Positions 1 through 6,285 of a stretch of DNA of 15,801 bases are shown here, in pieces (the stretch's first letter is position 1; every line of letters begins with the position of its first letter). This stretch comes from Nitrososphaera sp. GTDB lineage: Archaea > Thermoproteota > Nitrososphaeria > Nitrososphaerales > Nitrososphaeraceae. The notes below the pieces were generated by a model. It worked only from the letters and a program-made list of their open reading frames with translations, was not told the DNA's origin and did not search any database. The DNA lies in assembly GCA_022545875.1 (NCBI GenBank), contig JAKEIF010000187.1:1-15801 (forward strand). Direction: 5' to 3'. The position numbers and the translations under genes were made by a program.

Positions 1-248
1 AAGTATTGCATCCTGAGGGCGTGCAGGCTTCAAAGCTCCGCGTCTCTCTGCCACATTTGCATCTTGGAACAGTCGTGATGATTCAAAGTTGCTAGAGCAA
101 AATATCTCTGTTGCGGTGGCCTCGGTACAAACTAGCAGATGCTGGTTTTGAATGACCAACGCAAGGGTGGAACACATGCCTGCGATAGGTATGAAGCGTT
201 TTGCGACTACCTCTTGAGTCTTGAAGTAAAAGGAGGTTATTGCATCTC

Positions 249-335
249 ATGTTAAGAATTATGAAGCTAGAAGAGCCATATGGCAACTGGCGAGGCCGCC
301 CTCAGTTCCATGTTGCGCATATGGTCATATCTTAA
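249..335 (+). CDS. Possible 28-residue peptide behind a strong ribosome binding site
   Basis: A purine-rich AAAGGAGGT stretch at 228-236 matches the anti-Shine-Dalgarno end of 16S rRNA. It is followed by an in-frame TTG at 240 and an ATG at 249, and the frame runs to a TAA at 333-335. From the ATG the peptide has 28 residues and includes KLEEPYGNWRGRPQF. No domain, signal peptide or zinc motif is visible and I recognise no family. No clear TATA box lies at the right distance. Frames this short are often accidental, so this is a weak call resting on the ribosome binding site alone. It could also be the remnant of a longer gene. Confidence 0.2.
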   Translation: MLRIMKLEEPYGNWRGRPQFHVAHMVIS

Positions 336-444
336 GTCCGCGCCAGAACTCAAGCGTGCATCGTAACAAGCTGCCATGCTGAAGATTTTGAGGCATCCAT
401 ACGACGCGGCCTGTTCATAAATGGGTCAATTTTGTTGCGACAAG

Positions 445-455
445 TATTAAATAAA
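445..455 (+). promoter_or_regulatory. TATA-like box for the GHKL ATPase gene
   Basis: An A/T stretch reading TATTAAATAAA is centred about 34 nt before the ATG at 484. In archaea transcription starts about 25-27 nt past the box centre, so the predicted leader is about 7-8 nt. Confidence 0.55.
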
Positions 456-483
456 GGTAGAGAAATATTGCAGCCGAGATAGA

Positions 484-2091
484 ATGCCATCTGAACTCAA
501 AGTTCACCCGTCTTTCTTCAAGGAATTTGCTACCAAGACTTGGGTTTCTCCAACCGAGATTGTCAAAGAACTGATCGAAAATGCTTTCGATGAAGATGCA
601 ACTCGCGTGCTTGTGACTGTGCTTGCAGACGGATCTGTCGTCATTGAAGATGACGCAGGGATGGATCAGAATGGTATGGAAAAATTCCTTCTACTGGGTT
701 CTCCGCACAAGAAAGCGGAATCGATTTCCCCCAAGCTAAAAAGGATAAGAACAGGAAGGTATGGAACGGGCAGGCTGTCATTCCTCACTTCTTTTGAGAG
801 CCTAAAGATCAGGACAAAGCGCGGCAGCTTCTACAAGTCTATTGCCATTGATTCTGACGTTCTTGACAAACTTTACACAGGCAACGCAAAGCTTCCTGAG
901 CTTAGAGAGCCTCCGCTAAAGCGCAATGGAACGGAGCTCGTTATGAGTGGCGCAAAATCGTCGGTTGACACGTTCAAGATTTCAAAGGAAATTCGAAGGT
1001 TGGCCGTGCTAAGGGCGCCAATGTTTGAAGTTTCGGTAAAATCTGCTGAAAAGTTCAGAGAATGGAACTTCGACGGCAGCGAGGTTATTCGAGCGCCAGA
1101 CATTCAAGGTCACAGAATTCCCGTCAACCTTGACAACGGCAGAATAATAGGCGAAATAATCATCGCCAAAAGGCCTCTGACTGAGGAAGAGCGCGGGATT
1201 GCGGTCATGGTGGGAAGCCACATAGTAACCCGTAGTAATTTCGGTTTTGATGCAAAGCTAAATAGAGTGACCGGATTTGTTCGCTGCGACAGCTTGACTA
1301 CGAGGTTTGCCGACAAGTCCGCCATAATTGAGGATGACGAGTCAGCTCGATTTAATCAGCTAATGAAGACTTTTGTCCTTGATACGGTCGTGCCTAGCAT
1401 GACAGAATACGAAGATGTCCTGATAACACGGGAGGAATCCAAGATCTACCGTGAGCTAGACAAGGTATTGGGGCAGGCCTTGGTAGAAACTCTTGAGACT
1501 CAGGAAGAGGTTCAAGGTTATGAAATGGTTGATGTTAAAGAAGTTGTCAGAAGGCCTACATCCTCCAAGGAGGATGAAAAGGATAAAGGGCACGCGCATC
1601 GACATGCGGAATCGTATCCGCAGGCGCGACGTTATGAGGAGCTTGTTCCACTGGTAACAGAAGGGCCCGCATCGACTAGGGGTAATCAGTCAGGCGAGAT
1701 CGAGGATTCAGATTCGGGAGAAGTAGTAGAGGTCGTCGACGAAACTCAGGCGGACGGAACAATTGTCCGGACGCGAAAGGTCAGAAGGCCAATTCTAAAG
1801 AAGACCTTTGCACTAAAAAGAATCGGATACAAAGTAATTCCTTACGAAGATGAAACTGACTCTCGCTATAGCTTTACAGCAGAGAATATTGTATTCGTGA
1901 ACAAGGCCAATCCGACATATCGCGCTGAATCAACCCGGGGCGATGAATTCCTGCTCAGGCACGTAATCAGCATTGTTGCCGAAGCAGTTGCGCAGACAAA
2001 ACATCCAGAAGGCAAGGAAGCACTTGAACTTCAAAATAGGTTGGTTGCAGAAGCGATAAGAATCCATGACCATGCAGCGCCAAAGCAGTAA
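484..2091 (+). CDS. GHKL-type (Hsp90/MutL/histidine-kinase fold) ATP-binding protein
   Basis: This 535-residue protein has a GHKL ATPase domain in about its first 160 residues. The N-box is ELIENAFDEDA at 29-39, with Glu29 and Asn33 as the expected general base and Mg-binding residue. The DxG box is EDDAGMD at 55-61, the glycine-rich lid is GRYGTGRLS at 91-99, and an NGT at 148-150 fits the last ATP-binding motif. Residues 160-330 could be a transducer-like domain. Residues about 355-440 are charged and low in complexity, probably a flexible linker. The C-terminal 440-535 is again folded-looking. There is no histidine-kinase phosphoacceptor or MutL endonuclease motif, so the substrate is unknown. 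It lies 53 nt before a proteasome beta gene on the same strand. The ATG start follows a well-placed TATA box. Confidence 0.8.
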   Translation: MPSELKVHPSFFKEFATKTWVSPTEIVKELIENAFDEDATRVLVTVLADGSVVIEDDAGMDQNGMEKFLLLGSPHKKAESISPKLKRIRTGRYGTGRLSFLTSFESLKIRTKRGSFYKSIAIDSDVLDKLYTGNAKLPELREPPLKRNGTELVMSGAKSSVDTFKISKEIRRLAVLRAPMFEVSVKSAEKFREWNFDGSEVIRAPDIQGHRIPVNLDNGRIIGEIIIAKRPLTEEERGIAVMVGSHIVTRSNFGFDAKLNRVTGFVRCDSLTTRFADKSAIIEDDESARFNQLMKTFVLDTVVPSMTEYEDVLITREESKIYRELDKVLGQALVETLETQEEVQGYEMVDVKEVVRRPTSSKEDEKDKGHAHRHAESYPQARRYEELVPLVTEGPASTRGNQSGEIEDSDSGEVVEVVDETQADGTIVRTRKVRRPILKKTFALKRIGYKVIPYEDETDSRYSFTAENIVFVNKANPTYRAESTRGDEFLLRHVISIVAEAVAQTKHPEGKEALELQNRLVAEAIRIHDHAAPKQ

Positions 2092-2110
2092 CGGTAAGCC
2101 CACAATAGAA

Positions 2111-2120
2111 ACGACTAAAT
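2111..2120 (+). promoter_or_regulatory. Weak TATA-like box for the proteasome beta gene
   Basis: ACGACTAAAT is centred about 28 nt before the ATG at 2145, the spacing expected for a leaderless archaeal mRNA. The match is poor, so the beta gene may instead be co-transcribed with the ATPase gene 53 nt upstream. Confidence 0.25.
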
Positions 2121-2144
2121 CTAACTGATATGGCGAAATAGAAT

Positions 2145-2750
2145 ATGGCGTTTGAATTCATGCCGGGCGCGACTGTTGTCGGCATCTCATACAATAGTGG
2201 GGTTGTGCTTGCTGCAGAAAAGAGAGTCTCTTTTGGCAATTTTGTCGTGAACAAGAACATCAAGAAAACATTTTCGGTGACCGACCACGTAGGAGCGGCA
2301 TGCGCTGGTATGGTTGCAGACATGCAGGTCCTTGTTAGGCAGGTCGAAGCACTTGCAAAGATTCGCAAGCTCGAAACAAGACGCAACGTCGCACCAAACT
2401 CTGTTGCCAATTTAATGTCTGTAATAATGTTTGAACGCAGATATTTTCCTCTGTTAACCCAGGTAATAGTCGGCGGCATTGATTCAAAGCCCGAAATCTA
2501 TACCCTCGATCCGCTTGGTTCCGTCCTGCCTGACGACTATGCAGCCGTAGGGACTGGCGCTGAAATGGCTCTGGGCATTATGGACGCAGAATTCAAGCCT
2601 AACATGACTGAGGAGAAAGCGAGAGAATTAGCAGTCAGGGCAATTAGATCTGCAATCCAGCGTGATGCATCTAGCGGAGATGGAATCGATGTTCTCTTTG
2701 TCACAAAGGGCGGACCACGCGAAGAGACGATTCCAATCCGAACTGCCTAA
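2145..2750 (+). CDS. psmB: Proteasome beta-type subunit lacking the catalytic Thr1
   Basis: The 201-residue product has the Ntn-hydrolase fold of 20S proteasome beta subunits. Counting from Ala9 as position 1, the alignment with the Thermoplasma beta subunit needs no gaps at the key sites: Glu25 falls at 17, Lys41 at 33, Asp174 at 166 and Ser177 at 169 (RDASSGDG). The residue at position 1 is Ala instead of the nucleophilic Thr, and position 129 is Thr137 instead of Ser. The eight residues before it, ending in Pro-Gly, resemble a short propeptide. By family knowledge such a subunit should not self-process or cut peptides, and would act structurally with a second, catalytic beta subunit, as described for crenarchaeal beta pairs. 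The alternative that Thr10 becomes the N-terminal residue would shift the register by one and is less likely. Its stop overlaps the stop of the convergent PUA gene. Confidence 0.9.
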   Translation: MAFEFMPGATVVGISYNSGVVLAAEKRVSFGNFVVNKNIKKTFSVTDHVGAACAGMVADMQVLVRQVEALAKIRKLETRRNVAPNSVANLMSVIMFERRYFPLLTQVIVGGIDSKPEIYTLDPLGSVLPDDYAAVGTGAEMALGIMDAEFKPNMTEEKARELAVRAIRSAIQRDASSGDGIDVLFVTKGGPREETIPIRTA

Positions 2751-3244
2751 ATCTGTTTGAACCCTTCCCACATTTCATCGCTGATGTAGTGTAGGTTCTC
2801 CACCACATACCCTTTCTGCATCGCCTTTGCAGCTTCGCTTTCTTCTAGGGCGATACCTGAAGCCAGGACCTTGCCATGCACTTGGTCCTTGACCAGCACT
2901 ATGTCACCTTTTTTGAATGAATCAAAGTTTGTAATCCCTGGTCTCATCACCTTAGCTCCATTGCAGACAAACTTTACGGCCCCCATATCGACAGTCACTG
3001 ACGGAAACCGGCCTAGAATTTCCGGGTCTGCGCCGACAAAGGGAAGAACGTTTTCCCCGATCTGGACTCCCATAACTTTTTCATTTGCGACAAGGAGGCG
3101 CTTTCCCTCTTCCACTTCATGCACTGTAATGCTTTTTACATCTGGGATCGCCTCAGGAGGCCAAGTGCCTCCCAGTTTGTCGAGCAGTTCAGAGCTCTCC
3201 CGCTTTGAAAGTACGTGAGTTTTCAGCTTGAAATCAACAGCCAC
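2747..3244 (-). CDS. PUA-domain RNA-binding protein (MCT-1-like, pre-PUA DUF1947 plus PUA)
   Basis: The 165-residue protein has an N-terminal pre-PUA region (about 1-75) and a C-terminal PUA domain (about 78-155). The PUA core is visible as VTVDMGAVKFVCNGAKVMRP at 83-102, followed by a KKGD turn at 111-114 and a VLASG strand. The layout matches archaeal relatives of eukaryotic MCT-1/eIF2D N-terminal parts, which bind RNA and have been linked to translation. There is no pseudouridine synthase or transglycosylase catalytic domain, so it is a stand-alone binding protein. The start is GTG at 3242-3244; no in-frame ATG lies nearby. It converges with the proteasome beta gene, and the two stop codons overlap by two bases. 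The exact RNA target cannot be read from the sequence. Confidence 0.85.
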   Translation of the reverse strand: MAVDFKLKTHVLSKRESSELLDKLGGTWPPEAIPDVKSITVHEVEEGKRLLVANEKVMGVQIGENVLPFVGADPEILGRFPSVTVDMGAVKFVCNGAKVMRPGITNFDSFKKGDIVLVKDQVHGKVLASGIALEESEAAKAMQKGYVVENLHYISDEMWEGFKQI

Positions 3245-3286
3245 TATGCTTGCGCATAATTAATCTGTTGCACTTTTGCTCAAAAA

Positions 3287-3295
3287 CCTTATTAC
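3287..3295 (+). promoter_or_regulatory. TATA-like box for the AIM24-family gene
   Basis: CCTTATTAC is centred about 27 nt before the ATG at 3318, which predicts a leaderless transcript. It supports 3318 as the start, because the ATG at 3276 lies upstream of this box. Confidence 0.45.
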
Positions 3296-3317
3296 ATTTG
3301 CATCTGTGCGATCGACG

Positions 3318-4034
3318 ATGCAATACCAGATATTGAAAGAACCGATGGCCGTTCTCGAAGTGCAGATGAATGCTGGCGAAAAGATCACGGCGGAATCGGG
3401 TGCGATGGTCTACATCAAAGGTGATATTGAAATCAAGACCCGGACGAGAGAGGGCGGGCTACTGAAGAAATTAAAGGTCACCGCGCTAGGGGGAGAATCA
3501 TTTTTTGTGAATGACTATATCGCGAAGGATAATGCGTCCATTGGGCTTACCGGTCCGCCTCTTGGCGACATCATAAGAATAGAAGTAACGGCGTCGTCTG
3601 GGTACGTTGTTCAGTCAGGCTCGTATGTTGCCTCCACTCCCGGCGTTCTGCTTGATACGCAATGGCAGGGATTTTCTAAAGGTCTTTTCGGAAGCGAGTT
3701 TTTCATGCTAAAGGCTACCGGCCAAGGAGATCTATTTCTAAATGCATATGGGGGTATAATCGAAAAGCGACTTGAGCAGGGCGAAAGGCTCCTGCTCGAC
3801 AATTATCACCTAGTCGCATTCAGTGAAGTCGCCACTTACAGAGTTATCAAAGTCGGCGGAATGAAGACGACCATTCTGGGCGGAGAGGGTTTGGCGACCG
3901 AGGTCACAGGTCCGGGCACCGTCTATTTTCAGACAAAGAATATTCGGGAGTTCATAGATATGCTGGGTATAAGTCAAAGGACCGAGACGACATCCGGCTC
4001 TCGCGTTTCATTTGGAGGCTTTAGAATTGGCTAG
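3318..4034 (+). CDS. AIM24 / TIGR00266 family protein
   Basis: From the ATG at 3318 the product has 238 residues and begins MQYQILKEPMAVLEVQM, the usual opening of TIGR00266/AIM24 proteins. Further family features are a GESFFVNDY stretch, a glycine-rich run of beta strands, and a late MKTTILGGEGL segment. These proteins form a compact double beta-sandwich. The yeast relative Aim24 sits in mitochondria and supports inner-membrane organisation, but the prokaryotic role is not established. No signal peptide or membrane helix is evident. An upstream in-frame ATG at 3276 would add 14 residues (MLKNLITFASVRST), but it lies before the TATA-like box and outside the family's normal length, so I reject it. 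The gene stands alone on its strand. Confidence 0.85.
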   Translation: MQYQILKEPMAVLEVQMNAGEKITAESGAMVYIKGDIEIKTRTREGGLLKKLKVTALGGESFFVNDYIAKDNASIGLTGPPLGDIIRIEVTASSGYVVQSGSYVASTPGVLLDTQWQGFSKGLFGSEFFMLKATGQGDLFLNAYGGIIEKRLEQGERLLLDNYHLVAFSEVATYRVIKVGGMKTTILGGEGLATEVTGPGTVYFQTKNIREFIDMLGISQRTETTSGSRVSFGGFRIG

Positions 4035-4193
4035 CTAGGCGTTCGTATGAGTGACTGCTTGCCAGCACTCCAAGCAAAAGTCGCCTGTCACCTGAAATAT
4101 TTCGGCGGGCTTTTCTTGACAGTGGCTGCAAATCAATTTTTCCGGCTCTGAAAGTTCTTCCTTATTTTCTGGCTTGTTGTCTAATATTTGCAT
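4035..4193 (-). CDS. 52-residue zinc-finger protein (CxxC-CxxC)
   Basis: This short minus-strand frame starts with ATG at 4191-4193 and stops immediately beside the end of the AIM24 gene. The acidic N-terminal half (MQILDNKPENKEELSEPEK) is probably disordered. The C-terminal half carries two cysteine pairs, CSHC at 22-25 and CLEC at 40-43, spaced as in a treble-clef or zinc-ribbon knuckle binding one Zn ion. A TATA-like box at 4225-4234 lies about 37 nt before the start, giving a leader of about 10 nt. The motif arrangement and promoter make a real gene likely despite the size. I cannot name a family; partner binding to protein or nucleic acid is typical for such small fingers. Its AIM24 neighbour is convergent, so the two are not an operon. 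Confidence 0.7.
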   Translation of the reverse strand: MQILDNKPENKEELSEPEKLICSHCQEKPAEIFQVTGDFCLECWQAVTHTNA

Positions 4194-4224
4194 AGTTACT
4201 GTCTAGAATTTTTAGAGTAACAGC

Positions 4225-4234
4225 ATATTTAAAG
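4225..4234 (-). promoter_or_regulatory. TATA-like box for the small zinc-finger gene
   Basis: Read on the minus strand the site is CTTTAAATAT, a good archaeal TATA box, placed about 37 nt before the ATG at 4193. Confidence 0.5.
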
Positions 4235-4286
4235 CTATTATTGTATCGGGGAGTGACAAGCGCCTGAATGTCGATTACTATACAAC

Positions 4287-4322
4287 ATATGCAGTTATGT
4301 AGATATGCAGTAGTTGATCAAC
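4287..4322. repeat. Direct repeat and palindrome downstream of homoserine dehydrogenase
   Basis: ATATGCAGT occurs at 4287-4295 and again at 4303-4311, a 16-nt period. It is followed directly by the perfect 10-bp palindrome GTTGATCAAC at 4313-4322. The block lies between the 3' end of the minus-strand homoserine dehydrogenase gene and the promoter of the small zinc-finger gene, where it could be an upstream control site or a 3' end signal. Its role is unknown and it may be chance. Confidence 0.3.
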
Positions 4323-4342
4323 ACCTTGTTTTGAAGTTAGGC

Positions 4343-5355
4343 CTATCGTTCAAAAACGGTGTCCCTTATCTCTATTAGATCCCTCAAGACAGCCGATGCT
4401 GTCTCCATCCCGCCAGCGCCTCTGCCGATAATTGTCTGCTTGCCAGAGTGCTCTGACGAAAATGTCACGGCATTAAGGGTTCCATTGACACAGATTGGAT
4501 CCGTCTTTGAAACTTCAGTAGGCGAGACTTGAAGCCTCCTGCCATCGCAGGTGGCTATGAGCTTGATAGCATTCCCGGCTCCTCCAGCCTTCTTTACGTC
4601 TGCTGGCCTGACTCCGCTAATTCCCACGCGTTTTACATCCTTCATTGTGACCTTCATCCCCATAACCCAGTTTGCCATGATCACGAGTTTGGCAGCGGCA
4701 TCGAAACCGTCTATGTCAAGTGCGGGATTTGCCTCTGCATATCCTTTGACTTTGCATCTTCAAGTGACTTTTCGTATGTCAAACCTTCAGTCATTTTTGA
4801 GAGTATGTAATTTGTCGTGCCGTTCAAAATGCCTTGAAACGAAATTATTCTGTCCCCCTTCAGACACCTTTTTGCAAATTCTAGAATTGGCGTTCCGCCC
4901 CCCACTGTTCCGCTAAACCTAAACATTACTCCATTGTAATTTGCTAGTTCGATTAGTGAAGGAAAGGCAAGCGCGAGTGGGCCCTTATTTACCGTTATAA
5001 CGTGTTTGCCTGTCCTCATGGCTGAAATCACGTGCGACGTTCCCGGCTCACCGGTGGATAGATCCGTGGGTGAACATTCAAGAACCACTTCCGCGTCGAC
5101 ATTTTCTACTACCTGAGCGGGGTCAAACTTTGTGGCCGACTTTTGATATGCTCCTACCGTGTTCTGCGCCTTTTTTACCTGCAACAGCTTTTGCAGATCT
5201 AATCCCGCAGGTGCAATTGCGGTTCCGCTATTGTCCACACACGCAACTATGCGTGGCTTTATCCCGTACTGATTATACAGGTCTGCAGACCTGGAGAGTA
5301 TGAGCTTTGCAAAGCTCTGCCCTACGACGCCAAATCCTACCATGATTATTCGCAA
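4343..5355 (-). CDS. hom: Homoserine dehydrogenase, split by an apparent one-base deletion
   Basis: Homoserine dehydrogenase reduces aspartate semialdehyde to homoserine for threonine and methionine synthesis. The first part (from 5355) has the NAD(P)-binding GFGVVG at residues 7-12, VNKGPL around Lys124, SGTVGGGTPI at 148-157 and ILNGTTNYIL at 176-185. After Lys204 the frame runs into DMQRQIPHLT and a stop at 4711-4713. Adding one base at the CC of 4743-4744 (a third G on the coding strand) restores GYAEANPALDIDGFDAAAKL and joins directly to the second part, ending RDTVFER at 4343. The repaired gene would be 1014 nt, 337 residues, a normal length. This points to a sequencing error or a very recent mutation, since both parts are otherwise well conserved. 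The start is TTG at 5355; the ATG at 5343 would cut into the first beta strand. Confidence 0.85.
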
Positions 5356-5387
5356 ACTAGATGCTGTCTGCTCTTAAACAGATTCGG

Positions 5388-5398
5388 CTTAATAAAAC
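5388..5398. promoter_or_regulatory. Shared TATA-like element between hom and the TauE-type gene
   Basis: CTTAATAAAAC on the plus strand reads GTTTTATTAAG on the minus strand. It lies about 38 nt before the TTG of hom at 5355 and about 42 nt before the TTG at 5435, so it could serve either divergent gene. A second weaker box at 5371-5379 could serve a shorter hom start at 5343. Confidence 0.4.
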
Positions 5399-5434
5399 TA
5401 GGCGTGCTTGCTTCGATAGCCCCTGAAGAAGTGA

Positions 5435-6274
5435 TTGGGAACGATTTTTAGCTACCCTTCCATAATAGCCCACGGAGAAAGGGGCACCGCACTATTGTTC
5501 GACCTCATTGTGACGGGGATTTTTCTTATCGTCATTGGTCTTGCAGCCGGGACAATAGGCGCGATGCTCGGCGTAGGTGGCGGCATAATTATGGTCCCTG
5601 CGCTTACGTTCCTCGGCATTACCCCGTCGCAGATAGCGAGCACAAGCCTTTTCGCGGTGACGTCAACAAGCATATCTTCTACGATAGAATACTCGAAGCA
5701 AAAGAGAATTGACTATAGGCTAGGCTTGCTTATGGCGGCCATTGCCGTGCCAGGCGCCGTGATTGGGGCGTGGCTTTCATCTGATATTACTCAGGACTCG
5801 TTCCGCTTTTCCTTCGGCATTTTGTTGATGCTGGCTGGAATTTACGTCCTTTACAAGAATTCGATTCTTAAGGATCGAGACAAGAAATCCATGGGGCTGA
5901 AATCACGTCACTATGCGGCAATCGCTACCGGAAGTTTTGGCGCGGGCATAATCTCTAGCCTGTTTGGCGTAGGTGGCGGCATAATTTTTGTGCCTTTGAT
6001 GTTGTTGATCCTCGGATTGGGGATGCACCGCGCGGCGGCTACGTCCCAGTTGACTCTCATGGTAACCTCAATTGCAGGAGTCGCTACCCACGTTATTTTG
6101 GGACATCCTGATTACATCTATGCGATTGCGCTGTCTGTTGGTGCTTTTGCCGGAGCCCAAATCGGTGCAAGGCTATCAAAGTCTGCGAAAGAGGCGCTGC
6201 TGCAAAAAGTCCTGGGAGCCATCTTGATTGCGGTTGGAGGCAAACTAGCGCTCGACTGGTTCTTGGCTAGATAG
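5435..6274 (+). CDS. TauE/SafE family membrane transporter
   Basis: This 279-residue protein looks entirely membrane-embedded, with about eight hydrophobic segments. It is an internal duplication: each half carries a glycine motif, GVGGGIIMVP at 46-55 and GVGGGIIFVP at 178-187, the hallmark of the TauE/SafE (sulfite/sulfonate or organic anion exporter) family. The substrate cannot be read from the sequence. The start is uncertain: TTG at 5435 is the first possible, because a TGA lies directly upstream in frame. TTG at 5495 would begin LFDLIVTGIF just at the first helix, as in most relatives, and has a GAAAGGGG purine stretch about 13 nt before it. The gene is divergent from hom and converges with the SDR gene, leaving 11 nt between the stops. 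The two halves share an identical 21-base stretch. Confidence 0.85.
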   Translation: MGTIFSYPSIIAHGERGTALLFDLIVTGIFLIVIGLAAGTIGAMLGVGGGIIMVPALTFLGITPSQIASTSLFAVTSTSISSTIEYSKQKRIDYRLGLLMAAIAVPGAVIGAWLSSDITQDSFRFSFGILLMLAGIYVLYKNSILKDRDKKSMGLKSRHYAAIATGSFGAGIISSLFGVGGGIIFVPLMLLILGLGMHRAAATSQLTLMVTSIAGVATHVILGHPDYIYAIALSVGAFAGAQIGARLSKSAKEALLQKVLGAILIAVGGKLALDWFLAR

Positions 6275-6285
6275 ACATTCCGCGA

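Larger units (their letters stand above)
1..483. other. Leading region without a confident gene
   Basis: No tRNA, rRNA, repeat or recognisable protein family was seen in these bases. The minus strand is open from an ATG at 175-177 to the window edge (59 codons), but the reading is cysteine-rich and matches nothing I know. The plus strand has a strong Shine-Dalgarno-like stretch at 228-236 in front of a short reading frame (240/249-335), listed separately. The only well-supported element is the TATA-like box at 445-455, which serves the ATPase gene at 484. The region may hold the end of a gene from outside the window, an unrecognised RNA, or decayed sequence. Confidence 0.5.

Noticed and set aside
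75..81. GTGATGA resembling box C of a C/D guide RNA
   Set aside because: No CTGA box D follows at a normal distance and no C'/D' pair is visible.
1..177. Minus-strand open frame from an ATG at 177 to the window edge
   Set aside because: It encodes a cysteine-rich, unfamiliar sequence without a TATA box at a suitable distance; with no downstream sequence it cannot be told from a chance frame.
3276..3317. Upstream ATG for the AIM24-family gene
   Set aside because: It lies before the TATA-like box, adds residues not seen in the family, and the ATG at 3318 matches the family N terminus.
4270..4377. 35-codon plus-strand frame starting at the ATG near 4268
   Set aside because: It runs antisense into the conserved end of homoserine dehydrogenase and has no recognisable motif.
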